Positions 51,572 to 61,390 of a DNA stretch of 64,000 nt are shown here, piece after piece. The position numbers were made by a program, and so were the translations under genes. Origin of the DNA: G963675935 sp963675935. GTDB taxonomy: Bacteria > Planctomycetota > Planctomycetia > Pirellulales > Thermoguttaceae. The DNA is taken from positions 1,302,001-1,366,000 of the forward strand of contig OY780964.2 of assembly GCA_963675935.2 (NCBI GenBank), written 5' to 3'. The notes under the pieces were generated by a model, which worked only from the letters and a program-made list of their open reading frames with translations, was not told the DNA's origin and searched no databases. The first letter of the stretch is position 1. Every line of letters starts with the position of its first letter.

Positions 51572-53064
51572 GCTGCTTCTCCAACAGGTTGCTTGATTTC
51601 GACGAGTTTGCTTGCCTCGGACAGCAACATGCCAGCCCATCGGTAAATGTTGTTGTCGTTGATCTGTTGTTGCATTCGCGTCATGCGTTGTTGCTGCTCT
51701 TCTCGTGGCATGGTCAATGCCACATGGAGCACATCGGCGAAATCATCTGTAGCGTAGGGGTTCACCTGCAGGGCATCGCTCAACTCTCGGGCCGCGCCCG
51801 TAAACTTCGAGAGAATCAGCACGCCTTGTCCATCATCGCGTGAGGCGATGAACTCCTTCGCCACGAGGTTCATGCCGTCATGCAAGGAACTCACGACACA
51901 GCCGGCCGCAATACGGTAAAGCTCGAACACCTGATCGGGTTCATAGTGTTCATTGACGAAGAGAATCGGCCGCCAAGTGCCTTGTCCGTGACGCCAGTTG
52001 ATTTCGTCGGCCGCTGCCTCCAAGTCCTCATTGAGCCGCCGATAGGCCGGAATGTGGACTCGACTGGGCGCGCCGACCTGGACGAAGCTGAATGTTCCCT
52101 TCAACTCGGGATGCCGTTGGAGCAGGCAGTCAATCGCTGCGAACCGCTCTGGAATTCCCTTGGTGTAGTCAACGCGGTCCACGCCGACGAGAATCCGCTC
52201 GTCTCTCAGCCCTAGATGCCGTCGCAGTCGTTGCTCGGCATCAACTTTGTCGAGTGGCAGATAGGATTGCACCAACGCCGGGTCAATGCTGATTGGATAC
52301 GGCCGGACGCGAGTCGTGCATCCGCCGCGAGTCACGGAAAAGTGCTCCCAATCAACCTTTGCCTCCAGTGTGCGGTCGATGGTGTCCAGAAAGTTGTTGC
52401 AGTGGTACTGAATGTGAAAGGCCAACAGATCGTTGCCGAGCAAACCGTCAAGAATTTGCTCTTGCCAAGGGCAGACGCGGAACACCTCTCGATTCGGCCA
52501 GGGAATGTGCCAGAACTGCACCAGTACCAGATCGCTTCGGGCGTCTTTGAGCATTCTTGGCAAAAGCGCCAGGTGGTAGTCCTGAACGAAAACCACGGCC
52601 GGTCCATCGCCAACTTCTGCGAGTACGGCCTCGGCGAACTTGCCGTTGACCTGCACATATTGCTCCCAATCGCTGGAACTGAAACGCGGCCGGGTGTAGG
52701 CGACATGACACAACGGCCAAATAGCCTCGTTGGAAAATCCGTAGTAGTACCCTTGTTCCTCTTGCTTGGTGAGCCATACTCGGCGCAAGGTGTAGGTTGG
52801 GTCTTCCGGTGGGACCATGACGCGATCCATTTCATCCGTCATGGCGCGGTCGGCGTTGCCACTGCCGTGCGCCACCCAAACGCCGCCGCACGCCCGCATT
52901 ACCGGATCGAGCGCCGTTGTCAGGCCGCTTGCCGGTCGAACACAGTGTATTTCATTATCATCATAGACGTGAATATACGGTTCGCGGTTGGCCACCACGA
53001 CGAGTTTCGCTTCGCCGAGCCGTTCTCGCACCGTGTTCTCCAGTCGTTCTCTTGTCCAGGCCAT
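51568..53064 (-). CDS. otsA: Trehalose-6-phosphate synthase
   Basis: A 498-residue GT20 synthase. Markers are LVVVANREPYIHVYDD near the N-terminus, ASGLTTALDPVM in the donor region, VFVQDYHLALLPRMLKDA, GVDRVDYTKGIPERFAAID and SSLHDGMNLVAKEFIASR, the canonical acceptor and donor sites. The length fits the family. It lies between TreT and OtsB in an operon, all on the minus strand. Confidence 0.95.
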   Translation of the reverse strand: MAWTRERLENTVRERLGEAKLVVVANREPYIHVYDDNEIHCVRPASGLTTALDPVMRACGGVWVAHGSGNADRAMTDEMDRVMVPPEDPTYTLRRVWLTKQEEQGYYYGFSNEAIWPLCHVAYTRPRFSSSDWEQYVQVNGKFAEAVLAEVGDGPAVVFVQDYHLALLPRMLKDARSDLVLVQFWHIPWPNREVFRVCPWQEQILDGLLGNDLLAFHIQYHCNNFLDTIDRTLEAKVDWEHFSVTRGGCTTRVRPYPISIDPALVQSYLPLDKVDAEQRLRRHLGLRDERILVGVDRVDYTKGIPERFAAIDCLLQRHPELKGTFSFVQVGAPSRVHIPAYRRLNEDLEAAADEINWRHGQGTWRPILFVNEHYEPDQVFELYRIAAGCVVSSLHDGMNLVAKEFIASRDDGQGVLILSKFTGAARELSDALQVNPYATDDFADVLHVALTMPREEQQQRMTRMQQQINDNNIYRWAGMLLSEASKLVEIKQPVGEAA

Positions 53065-53133
53065 TTTCTACTCCTTTGTGTTCGTTGTGCCGCCCCACGG
53101 CGTCAATCCTGCCCAAAAACTTCCCTCACTCGT

Positions 53134-54363
53134 CTACACGACCAGTACATCCGGTTCTGGACGATCCAAACAGAGCAACACGTTCAGGTAATCACGCAAG
53201 TGGCGAGTCAACAAAAAGTGTTCTCGCACGAAATCATGGCCGTTCTGGCCCATGCGTTGACGTTTTTCGGCATATCGCAACAAGTAACGAATACGGTAGG
53301 CGGCCCCGGCGGGCGAGTGGACCAGAAAACCTGTGTGGTAATCATGCACCTGCAACGTGATGCCGCCGCAGGCTCCGCCGATTACCGGTTTGCCTTTCCA
53401 TAGCGCCTCGGTTACAGTCAAGCCGAAGCCTTCCTTCAACGATTTCTGCAATACCACAACCGCTGATCGTTGAAGGATGTTGATTGTTCGATGGGCGTCG
53501 GGCGGCAGCATCAGGACTTTGATGCCATCATCGCCCGCTGCCTGATCCAAGACTTCGCGCAAAACCTCGGCCCCTTCCGGGTCGTCGTCGGCCGGACCGC
53601 CGGCCAGCACCAATTGCAGCTCTGGATAGTACGGTTTCAGCAAGCGGTATGCTTCGATGACTCCCAGGGGGTCTTTGAACCGATCAAAACGCGAGACTTG
53701 CAGCAACAAAGGACGATTCGGGTCAATTTGGTAGTGTGCAAGCGTCTCCAATCGTTCTGCTTCGGGAATCGGACAGTTCTTCTCCGACAGTGGATCAATC
53801 GAAGGGGGGACCAAAAACATCGGGCACTCCAACGAACGCGCAAACGCCGGCATGGAGAAGATGGCCGCTTGATAGTTCGGAATGGCTCCTTCCAGGTGCC
53901 TCCAAACGCCTCGATCTGGCTGAGAAGCGTCGATGTGGCACCGCCACACCCAACGGGCCACCTGTCCTTTCGGTGTAAATTCAGGCAGGTATATGGGCTG
54001 CGGATCGTGAACGAACACGACATCAGCTTCCAGATTCAACTTCTGTGCATTCTCACGATTCACCTCGTAATGGAGATCGAAATCGCGTTTTTTCAAGGTG
54101 ACAGGCAGACCCTGCAATCCGTTGTGAAACGCCTTGGTGACGCGATAGAAGTCGGGCGGCGCGCTAATGACTTCCCACCGGGCGTCGAGGCCGAGTTCCC
54201 GCATCAAGGGAACCATCCAACCGAGGATTTCTGCTACGCCGCCGCCGGTGCGAGTCGAGTTGACGTGGACCACTCGCTTTCCAGCCAGCCGCTCGCCCAG
54301 AAGACGCAGACACTGCACTTCTTGGTGGCCCACAACTTCTTCATAACGGTCGAGCAATGTCAT
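53134..54363 (-). CDS. treT: Trehalose synthase (TreT-type glycosyltransferase)
   Basis: A 409-residue GT4-type enzyme of the TreT group: STRTGGGVAEILGWMVPLMR in the acceptor site, DVVFVHDPQPIYLPEF, QLVLAGGPADDDPEG and SLKEGFGLTVTEALWKGKPV for nucleotide-sugar binding. TreT joins glucose from NDP-glucose to glucose reversibly. It complements OtsAB and gives a second synthesis route in the same operon. Confidence 0.85.
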   Translation of the reverse strand: MTLLDRYEEVVGHQEVQCLRLLGERLAGKRVVHVNSTRTGGGVAEILGWMVPLMRELGLDARWEVISAPPDFYRVTKAFHNGLQGLPVTLKKRDFDLHYEVNRENAQKLNLEADVVFVHDPQPIYLPEFTPKGQVARWVWRCHIDASQPDRGVWRHLEGAIPNYQAAIFSMPAFARSLECPMFLVPPSIDPLSEKNCPIPEAERLETLAHYQIDPNRPLLLQVSRFDRFKDPLGVIEAYRLLKPYYPELQLVLAGGPADDDPEGAEVLREVLDQAAGDDGIKVLMLPPDAHRTINILQRSAVVVLQKSLKEGFGLTVTEALWKGKPVIGGACGGITLQVHDYHTGFLVHSPAGAAYRIRYLLRYAEKRQRMGQNGHDFVREHFLLTRHLRDYLNVLLCLDRPEPDVLVV

Positions 54364-54371
54364 GGCGTCAC

Positions 54372-55031
54372 CTATTGGACTGCGGTGGAGTGTAAAAGGT
54401 ATTGTCCGAACACGCCCATCAACTCCCGACGCAGTTGACTCAGATTCAGAAAATAGAAGTCAACCGCCCTAAGCCGTTCCACCAACAACGGGTTTGCCTC
54501 GTTTTGCTCCAGCCAGAGTGAAAAGTCATCCGAGAGGCCGCCGGTGCGACGACGAGCTTCGTGTACATGGAAAAACAGGGAACGAATCGGCATTTGGGGA
54601 ATTGCCTCGGCCAAGGCCACTGGTGTAGTAATCCGTTGACCTGTATCGTAGGCTACAACCCGCGATGCCAAGAGATGCAATTCCAGGCCGGGCCGACACC
54701 ACGGCACGCGATCCAGATTCCAAAGTCGATCTTCCATAATCTCAACGAGCTTCGTTCGCAGTTCCGCCGTGGAGCGATATTTGTAAGGGTCCACCAACCC
54801 CAGTTGTTCTCCAATCACATGATCGCCGAGCGCATCCCAACACCATCGGGCCAAATCGTTTGGAAATTCATAAAGCTCGAAATGGTCTTCCAACGGGCAA
54901 CGCAGCATGTGATGTTCCAACACGTTGTCCGGAACGCCGCGCAGCGCCGTAAGCAACTCCCGCAGATTGGAGCAGCTTTGACCAATAGCGCGTCGCGTCA
55001 GACTACAGTCATAAACGGCAAATGGTTCCAT
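54372..55031 (-). CDS. DUF5752-family protein
   Basis: A 219-residue protein (ATG 55031; a second ATG precedes it at 55034). It reads VYDCSLTRRAIGQSCSNLRE, HHMLRCPLEDHFELYEFPND and LVEIMEDRLWNLDRVP, the DUF5752 pattern. This family occurs next to treT/trehalose genes in several phyla, as here; a regulatory or chaperone role in trehalose metabolism is plausible. It is 8 bases from treT. Confidence 0.75.
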   Translation of the reverse strand: MEPFAVYDCSLTRRAIGQSCSNLRELLTALRGVPDNVLEHHMLRCPLEDHFELYEFPNDLARWCWDALGDHVIGEQLGLVDPYKYRSTAELRTKLVEIMEDRLWNLDRVPWCRPGLELHLLASRVVAYDTGQRITTPVALAEAIPQMPIRSLFFHVHEARRRTGGLSDDFSLWLEQNEANPLLVERLRAVDFYFLNLSQLRRELMGVFGQYLLHSTAVQ

Positions 55032-55047
55032 CACGAGTTCGCGCCTT

Positions 55048-55587
55048 TCATGTTTGGACGTGCAACTCCGCTTGGGGGCCGATCAGTTGTCGAGCAACCG
55101 TTGCCACTGCGCCGTTGCCCTGATCTCGGGTAACTGCAAGCCGCCAAGAAAGGATAGCCTTGGCTCGCTTGTTTTGAAGTGCGAAAACGTCGCCAAGCAA
55201 TAAGCATATTGCGGGCAATTCGGGGCACTGACTCGCCATCGCGGCGAGTTCCTCGATTGCATCGGCCCACATTCCAACGCTCATATAGACAAACGCCGTG
55301 TGTAATTGATCGGCCTTCTCCTTCTCATCTGTAAACACTTGGCACAACAAGGTGCTGCTCGCCGCATAGTCCTTCAAGCCGACCTTGCAGTATGCGAGCA
55401 TGATTGTTGCCGGCTTGCCGGGAACATTGATATGCGACATCGCCTCGAAAACCTGCGCAGCCTCCTTGAATTTTCGGGTTCTGAGCAAGGTGTAACCAAA
55501 GCGAAAGGCTTGCCGGAAATCGAGGCTGTAGTCCTTGCCGGCGGTGTGAACATTCAAATGATATTCGTTTGTTGCAATGGCCACCAT
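55048..55587 (-). CDS. TPR-like helical-repeat protein
   Basis: A 179-residue protein of repeated helix pairs: FGYTLLRTRKFKEAAQVFEA, ATIMLAYCKVGLKDYAASST and TAFVYMSVGMWADAIEELAA fit the tetratricopeptide pattern. It starts at ATG 55587 with GGAGA upstream. Co-oriented with the trehalose cluster; TPR proteins scaffold partners, identity unknown. Confidence 0.65.
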   Translation of the reverse strand: MVAIATNEYHLNVHTAGKDYSLDFRQAFRFGYTLLRTRKFKEAAQVFEAMSHINVPGKPATIMLAYCKVGLKDYAASSTLLCQVFTDEKEKADQLHTAFVYMSVGMWADAIEELAAMASQCPELPAICLLLGDVFALQNKRAKAILSWRLAVTRDQGNGAVATVARQLIGPQAELHVQT

Positions 55588-55603
55588 TTTCTCTCCTCGC
55601 ATC

Positions 55604-56026
55604 TCAGAAGTGATTTCCAATCACATTGGCAATGATCCACGCTGCAATGGCAACCGCCGGCAGCACAATCATATAGCGGCGGCAATCCGCCCAGGTCGCT
55701 GGTTCGCCATAACAGTTTGTCGCTTGGCCCGATCTCTGGTCATACCAACGGCACCACACAACTAGGCCGACAAGCACGAAGAACGTAGCGTCAAGGACCG
55801 TTGCCCAGCCGGTCCCAACCTTCGCAATACAAAAGAGCGTCAAAAACAAAGCAAGCGGTCCCAGGAAGAACCAGGTAATATGTGCGAACAGCACGCCAAA
55901 ACTCGTGATGACAGGCGTGGCTTTGGGCGAGTGTGCGGAAACTTCAATGTCTTTCACTCCCGCACGCGACGCTGTATCCACGACAGAATCTGTATTTCGT
56001 TTGTTATGATGATGTTTGGCGGTCAT
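55604..56026 (-). CDS. Small membrane protein with two or three membrane helices
   Basis: A 140-residue protein: a charged N-terminus, then three hydrophobic segments (LFAHITWFFLGPLALFLTLF, LDATFFVLVGLVVWCRWYDQ and YMIVLPAVAIAAWIIANVIG). The loop TNCYGEPATWADCRRY is shared with the protein at 61800-62129, so they are paralogues. It overlaps the CsrA-receiver gene by four bases. Function unknown. Confidence 0.65.
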   Translation of the reverse strand: MTAKHHHNKRNTDSVVDTASRAGVKDIEVSAHSPKATPVITSFGVLFAHITWFFLGPLALFLTLFCIAKVGTGWATVLDATFFVLVGLVVWCRWYDQRSGQATNCYGEPATWADCRRYMIVLPAVAIAAWIIANVIGNHF

Positions 56027-56661
56027 TGCACAGTTCCTAGTTTGTCAGCACCGGCCACCACCGAAGCATGGGGAAGTCGATTGCACGCAAGGAGCGAATG
56101 AATCCGCTGTGCCAGCCGTTTGGCACTGAGCGGCTTGATTTGATAGTCGTCGATTTTGAACGGGGCCAATCGGTACAACACGCCTCGGTCTCGGCCGTAA
56201 GTCAGAAGGATCACGGGCACTGAGGGAATGTCCTGCTCTTCGTGCATGACCGCCAAGACTCCATCGCCCCCGCCCCAGAGAAGCGATGGTTCCAAAACCA
56301 ATACATCGGGGCCAAACTCGCGCAGTCTGTCGATGCACTCCACTCCATTCGTCGCAGTGGCCACTTCGCTGCCATGCTGCTCCAGGTAATCACGGTAGTT
56401 ATCAAGCAGATACTCGTCTGGGTCAGCGATCAAAACGCGAAACGACATGGAATTATCCTCCAAAGCTGATGGCGCTTGAGATTCGTGACTAACGTTAGGC
56501 ACATGAATCGGATGCAAGACTTCACCGCGATAGACACGGACCTCCGATGGAGCTGAAACTCCAAGACGCACCCGCTCGCCGTGAATATCGAAGACAGTGA
56601 CCGTCAGCCGGCAGTCTGGCACAACGATCTGCTCACCTTCTTTGCGGCTGAGAACTAACAT
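56023..56661 (-). CDS. csrA: CsrA fused to a receiver-like domain
   Basis: A 212-residue fusion. Residues 1-50 are CsrA (MLVLSRKEGEQIVVPDCRLT, then HGERVRLGVSAPSEVRVYRG), the RNA-binding translational regulator. After a short linker comes a receiver domain (VLIADPDEYLLDNYRDYLEQ ... VPVILLTYGRDRGV) with the conserved Lys in YQIKPLSAKRL, but the usual phosphoacceptor Asp position reads VLVLEPSL, a Glu. GGAGG precedes ATG 56661 by 8 bases, and a second GGAGG precedes an internal ATG (56446-56448), which could make the receiver alone. Confidence 0.8.
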   Translation of the reverse strand: MLVLSRKEGEQIVVPDCRLTVTVFDIHGERVRLGVSAPSEVRVYRGEVLHPIHVPNVSHESQAPSALEDNSMSFRVLIADPDEYLLDNYRDYLEQHGSEVATATNGVECIDRLREFGPDVLVLEPSLLWGGGDGVLAVMHEEQDIPSVPVILLTYGRDRGVLYRLAPFKIDDYQIKPLSAKRLAQRIHSLLACNRLPHASVVAGADKLGTVQ

Positions 56662-57204
56662 GGCAATATCCTCCGAGTTGTGCCCCCACGCATTCACTCA
56701 CGCAGCATTTAGTTACAGACGCCCTCCCCCTTGAAACAAGAAGCCTTGCAACAAGGAGGAGGACGCTGCTCGTGGAGAACCTGACTCGACAAACTAATCT
56801 TATGCAAGACATGTGCCATTTGCATCGCGTGGATGTTGGAATGCGTCCGAAAGATATTGTGGGGCAAATGTTTGCGAAAACGACTGGGATATTTTCAACC
56901 CAGGGTGCAGCACTGATCGAGATTGCAAATAGCGGACAGAATCTGTCCACGGAGGCAAATTCTTTTTCATCCAATAAGCTCGCATTACCGCCGGCTCGAA
57001 TTGACGCAAGACAACAGAAACTCTTTGCTGGCAGGAACTTACGCGGGTAAGTGCGTGTTATTCACCATAATCTTGCTCTCGGGCACTATTGTTGCTTATT
57101 GGCATTGCGGCATTAGACGGCTCAAAGGAAAATGACGCAAACTACAAAAGGTAGGCAAGCGAGCACGGTTGCCCATTGCAGTTCAATAAACAAGGTGCCC
57201 TTCC
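56662..57204. other. Divergent intergenic region
   Basis: 543 bases between the divergent csrA-fusion and histidine-kinase genes, which should hold both promoters. It contains an imperfect 11-bp inverted repeat, CCTCCCCCTTG (56723-56733) and CAAGGAGGAGG (56752-56762), possibly an operator or attenuator. A 92-codon frame (56772-57050) preceded by AAGGAGG encodes no recognised domain and is treated as doubtful. Confidence 0.45.
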
Positions 57205-58701
57205 ATGTGGAAACGACTCATCGCTCCGGCAATCGCGGTCAGTATTCTGTGGCTTGCCGGCAGCAGCATCTCCACGTATTACTTTCATCGCGTGTATGAA
57301 TCGCATGTTCGAGTGCTTACCGAGAACGTGGCAACAATTCGCGCTGCCTGGGCCATGCAGGATGCACTGTGGAGACTTCACGCGGTCGTTATGGAGGCCA
57401 CGGACAAGGAACGCCGCGAGACCCGCAGCGAAGCAACGGAAATGGAATCTGTTTTTGACCGGCATTGGGCTGAGGCCGATCGGTCCGCATACACTCCCGA
57501 GGAAAAAGTTCTCGTCAAAGCGGTGCAGGAACACTATATCGTCTACCGTGACCACATTGAAGCACGATTGAAACCGCAGGGGCTATCCGGCCTGTTGACT
57601 TCACAAACTGCGGAGAAAGAAAAGACGATTCGTTTGGCTCGCGCCGTAGCAGAACCGTGTCGCCAGCTCGTTGAACTCAATGAAAAACTGCTTGTCGATT
57701 CCACGGCAAGAAGCAGTCGCCTCAGCACCTTGGTAAACGCTATTCGATTTTCCTTTCTGATCGCGGGACCGATCGTGGGTGTGCTTTTCGGCCTCTGGAT
57801 TGCTCGCGGCCTGCATCGCTCGATTTCGCAAATCAGCGTGACCTTGAGTGATGCAACCGGCGATCTAAACCGCAATATCGGGTCTGTTGAAATTCGCAAT
57901 CTGAGCGATTTACCTGGTTTACACCAGCAAGTGCAGGCTGTGGCGACACGGATTCGTGAAGTAATGCAAGAATTGGAGCAGGCGCGCCGCCATGCGATGT
58001 TGTCCGAACGATTGGTGGCCGTCGGAGAACTAGCGGCCGGCGTTGCCCACGAACTCCGCAATCCGCTGACTTCCGTAAAACTATTGATTCAGACGGCGGC
58101 GCAACGACAACCCAACACAGCGATGGCCGGCCGACAACTTCAAGTTGTACAGCAAGAAATCGCGCGGATGGAAAGCACCATTCAGGGGTTACTGGATTTC
58201 GCTCGTCCGCCCGAGTTGCACCGAGTCATTCACGACCTCCGTACCACCGTGCGACGCGCGTTGAATCTGGTTGAGGGGCGGGCAAAGCAACAAAATGTGG
58301 ATATTTCCGAAAAGGTTCCGAATTCCCCCGTTGTCGTCAGCGGCGATCCCGAGCAACTACACCAGATATTCGTCAATTTGCTCCTGAACGGGATTGAGGC
58401 TATGCCGCAGGGTGGGCCGCTGGTCGTGGAGGTGGAGACTGACGAACCAGGGCAGGTTTGTCGAGTCATTGTCTCGGATTCCGGTGACGGCATCCCACAA
58501 CAGATTCTCGACCGCATTTTCGAGCCATTTGCCACGAGCAAGGAACACGGCACCGGGCTTGGTTTGGCAATCAGTCATCGTATCGCCAAGGAACACGACG
58601 GCGTGTTGCTGGCAGCCAATCGAACCGAGGGCGGAGCCGTATTTACTTTGGAGCTACCCTTGAGCATGGAGCAACCCAATGGCGAAATTACTGGTAATTG
58701 A
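57205..58701 (+). CDS. Membrane sensor histidine kinase
   Basis: A 498-residue kinase. TM1 (about 7-26), an extracytoplasmic region to about 182, TM2 (about 183-203), then a coiled linker and the HisKA domain with GVAHELRNPLTSVKLLIQTA (His282), and HATPase motifs VNLLLNGIEAMPQGG (N-box), SDSGDGIPQQIL (G1) and GTGLGLAISHRIAKEHDG (G2). It overlaps the NtrC-type regulator gene by 23 bases, so they form a pair. Confidence 0.9.
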   Translation: MWKRLIAPAIAVSILWLAGSSISTYYFHRVYESHVRVLTENVATIRAAWAMQDALWRLHAVVMEATDKERRETRSEATEMESVFDRHWAEADRSAYTPEEKVLVKAVQEHYIVYRDHIEARLKPQGLSGLLTSQTAEKEKTIRLARAVAEPCRQLVELNEKLLVDSTARSSRLSTLVNAIRFSFLIAGPIVGVLFGLWIARGLHRSISQISVTLSDATGDLNRNIGSVEIRNLSDLPGLHQQVQAVATRIREVMQELEQARRHAMLSERLVAVGELAAGVAHELRNPLTSVKLLIQTAAQRQPNTAMAGRQLQVVQQEIARMESTIQGLLDFARPPELHRVIHDLRTTVRRALNLVEGRAKQQNVDISEKVPNSPVVVSGDPEQLHQIFVNLLLNGIEAMPQGGPLVVEVETDEPGQVCRVIVSDSGDGIPQQILDRIFEPFATSKEHGTGLGLAISHRIAKEHDGVLLAANRTEGGAVFTLELPLSMEQPNGEITGN

Positions 58702-60151
58702 CGACGAACCGAGCATCCACTTCAGCATTGAGCAAGTCTTTGCGGATGAGTCTATCGAGATACTCGGTGCGGAGACGGCTGCTGAGGGCCTGCAATTGGC
58801 TGCCGAAGAAGCTCCCGACGTAATCCTTCTGGACATTCGCCTCGGCGACCGCTCCGGCCTTGATGTCTTTCACGACCTTCGCCGCCTTGATCCCAAAAGT
58901 CTCATCATCTTCATCACAGGACATGGCACGACGGACACTGCTATCGAGGCCATGAAACTCGGGGCCTACGACTATCTGGTTAAACCGTTCGACGCCGAAC
59001 AACTCCAGCAGGTTGTGAGCCAGGCGCTCGCCATAAGCCGATTGATGCACGTGCCGACGATCCTGGAAGAAGGCGACCGCCCCGAGGACAAACCTGACCG
59101 GCTCATCGGAAGTGGGACCGCGATGCAGACCGTCTGTAAGCAGATTGGTCGTGTCGCTCCCCAAAATGTGAATGTTCTCATTCTGGGCGAAAGCGGCACA
59201 GGCAAGGAGTTGGTTGCCCGCGCCATCTATCATCATAGCCGTCGCAATCAAGAGCCTTTCTTGGCCATCAACTGCGCGGCTATCCCCGAATCGCTCCTGG
59301 AGAGCGAATTGTTTGGTCACGAACGGGGCGCGTTCACTGGGGCCGATTATCGACGCATTGGAAAGTTCGAGCAGGCCCACGGCGGTACGCTCTTACTCGA
59401 TGAAATCGGCGACATGGCACCCCACACGCAGGCTAAAATTCTGCGGCTGCTTCAGGAGGGCGTTTTTGATCGTCTCGGAGGCAGCGAACCCATTTCGGCC
59501 GACGTTCGCATCATCGCCGCAACAAACCATAATCTTGACGCTTTGATTGAGCAAGGCAAATTCCGCAACGACCTCTATTATCGGCTGCGAGGCGTGACAA
59601 TTCATTTGCCGCCGTTGCGAGATCGGCGAGAAGACATCGCCGAATTGGCCCATTATTTTCTCTTCCGCTTCAATACGCAACTCGGAACGGCCGTGCAGTC
59701 GATTTCACCCGAGGCGTTAGAACTGCTGGAGCAGTATCCGTGGCCTGGAAATGTGCGGGAATTACAGAACGTCATTCGTGAGGCATTGATCGTTTCCGCC
59801 GGTTCCACGATTCTGCCGGACTTCCTGCCCAGCGAACTGCGCCATGCGGAGATTGTCGAAGCGGAGATGGATTCCGAAAGCGGTCACATGCCCGATTTGG
59901 CATGGGATACATTGCCAGAATTTGTGAAAGCTGCTGTGGCCGACGGTGCAACGGACGTGTACCGTCGGTCGCTTGAGAAATTCGACCGTCTCCTTATCTC
60001 CTACATTATGCGTCACACAGGCGGCCAACAGAACCGCGCTGCCGAGATACTCGGCCTCAGTCGCGTCACGCTCCGAGCCAAACTGCGGCACATGCAGATG
60101 TCCATCGAAAAGACACTAACTTCTCGGGAATCTGAGGATCAGCAGGAGTAG
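58679..60151 (+). CDS. NtrC-type sigma-54 response regulator
   Basis: A 490-residue regulator. Receiver domain with acceptor Asp52 (VILLDIRLGDRSG) and Lys102; AAA+ domain with Walker A GESGTGKE (170-177), the GAFTGAD loop (218-224) that contacts sigma-54, and LLLDEIGDMAPHTQAKILRL (Walker B). A C-terminal Fis-type HTH is visible (NRAAEILGLSRVTLRAKLRH). Stimulated by the partner kinase, it would activate sigma-54 promoters of stress genes. Confidence 0.95.
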   Translation: MAKLLVIDDEPSIHFSIEQVFADESIEILGAETAAEGLQLAAEEAPDVILLDIRLGDRSGLDVFHDLRRLDPKSLIIFITGHGTTDTAIEAMKLGAYDYLVKPFDAEQLQQVVSQALAISRLMHVPTILEEGDRPEDKPDRLIGSGTAMQTVCKQIGRVAPQNVNVLILGESGTGKELVARAIYHHSRRNQEPFLAINCAAIPESLLESELFGHERGAFTGADYRRIGKFEQAHGGTLLLDEIGDMAPHTQAKILRLLQEGVFDRLGGSEPISADVRIIAATNHNLDALIEQGKFRNDLYYRLRGVTIHLPPLRDRREDIAELAHYFLFRFNTQLGTAVQSISPEALELLEQYPWPGNVRELQNVIREALIVSAGSTILPDFLPSELRHAEIVEAEMDSESGHMPDLAWDTLPEFVKAAVADGATDVYRRSLEKFDRLLISYIMRHTGGQQNRAAEILGLSRVTLRAKLRHMQMSIEKTLTSRESEDQQE

Positions 60152-60156
60152 TCAGC

Positions 60157-61386
60157 ATGGAGCACCTTGAAGTTCCTCAGTTTCTTGGCCTGTTGGTGCT
60201 TCTATTTGCAGCAGCGAAGATATGTGGCAGTCTGGCTCAAAGAATTGGCCAGCCCGCAGTCCTTGGCGAGTTGCTGGCCGGCGTTGTCTTGGGCACGTCT
60301 GTGCTTGGCGTCCTCGACGCCCATAATGAAGTATTTCATTTGCTCGCCGAACTTGGAGTCATCATTCTGCTGTTCGAGATCGGCCTGGAGACCGATTTAC
60401 GAAAACTGCTTCAAGTCGGCGGGGCCGCCACGGTGGTGGCTGTGATCGGCGTTGTCTTGCCCTTTGCTATGGGATATGGGGTATGCCGCCTGCTGGGATT
60501 GGGCGACATGATCGCAATCGTCGTCGGTGCGAGCCTGACGGCCACCAGCGTTGGAATCACTGCACGAGTCCTATCGGACTTGGGGCATCTCCAGGCTCGG
60601 GAGAGCCAAGTCATCCTCGGCGCTGCCGTTCTCGACGATCTCATCGGACTGGTGATCCTGGCCGTTGTTGCGGGTCTGACCCAGGGGCAGGAGGTCACTG
60701 TTTTGGGCGTTTGCAAGACGACCGGGATAGCGTTCGGTTTTGTTGTCATTGTCCTTTTGCTGGGCAGCCAACTTATCCCGCCACTGCTTCGCCTGCTGAC
60801 CAAGAACGGTATCACGACGGCCGCACTAACGATGCTCGCAATCATGCTGCCTCTTGGCTTGGCATGGCTGGCCTTCGCCGCAGGATCAGCGACGATCATT
60901 GGCGCGTTTGCTGCCGGCTTGCTCTTGGGCAGAACACCGCAAGCCCATGACATTCGTCACGGAGTCGTCCACCTTGGCCATTTTTTCGTTCCGATTTTCT
61001 TCGTGATGGTCGGGACGGCCGTTGACGTGCGCCTGCTGAATCCCTTCAATTCTGCTAACCACCAGATATTGATTCTAATGGGCCTTCTCGTCTTGGTGGC
61101 TGTGATCGGCAAGTTTTTGGCGGGTTATGGTCCGTTTTGGCTCCCGTGCAAAAAGAGCGTGATCGGCGTTGGGATGATCCCTCGCGGTGAAGTCGGCTTG
61201 ATCTTCGCTCAAATGGGCCTGAGCACCGGCGTCTTTGATGGGGGAATCTTCAGTGCCGTTACGTTGATGGTCATGGCAACCACTTTCATGGCCCCTCCGC
61301 TGTTGAAGTACCTGCTGTCTCGCGTCCCCGGTGGAAAGAAACCGCCAGAGCTACCAGAGATTCAAGAGTTGGTTACAGAGGCATAG
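60157..61386 (+). CDS. CPA2-family cation:proton antiporter
   Basis: A 409-residue integral membrane protein with about twelve segments. LAQRIGQPAVLGELLAGVVL and AVLDDLIGLVILAVVAGLTQ with the ion-binding Asp pair identify a KefB/GerN/NapA-type exchanger. It lacks the C-terminal RCK domains of Kef. AGGAG lies 8 bases before the ATG, just after the NtrC-type gene, so it probably shares its transcript; function in pH or K/Na homeostasis under osmotic stress. Confidence 0.9.
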   Translation: MEHLEVPQFLGLLVLLFAAAKICGSLAQRIGQPAVLGELLAGVVLGTSVLGVLDAHNEVFHLLAELGVIILLFEIGLETDLRKLLQVGGAATVVAVIGVVLPFAMGYGVCRLLGLGDMIAIVVGASLTATSVGITARVLSDLGHLQARESQVILGAAVLDDLIGLVILAVVAGLTQGQEVTVLGVCKTTGIAFGFVVIVLLLGSQLIPPLLRLLTKNGITTAALTMLAIMLPLGLAWLAFAAGSATIIGAFAAGLLLGRTPQAHDIRHGVVHLGHFFVPIFFVMVGTAVDVRLLNPFNSANHQILILMGLLVLVAVIGKFLAGYGPFWLPCKKSVIGVGMIPRGEVGLIFAQMGLSTGVFDGGIFSAVTLMVMATTFMAPPLLKYLLSRVPGGKKPPELPEIQELVTEA

Positions 61387-61390
61387 CCGG

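Noticed and set aside
52216..53403. 395-codon open frame on the plus strand
   Set aside because: Antisense to otsA and treT, which are well supported.
56772..57050. 92-codon plus-strand gene with AAGGAGG upstream
   Set aside because: No domain is recognised and it lies in a promoter region between divergent genes; the purine-rich site is half of an inverted repeat.
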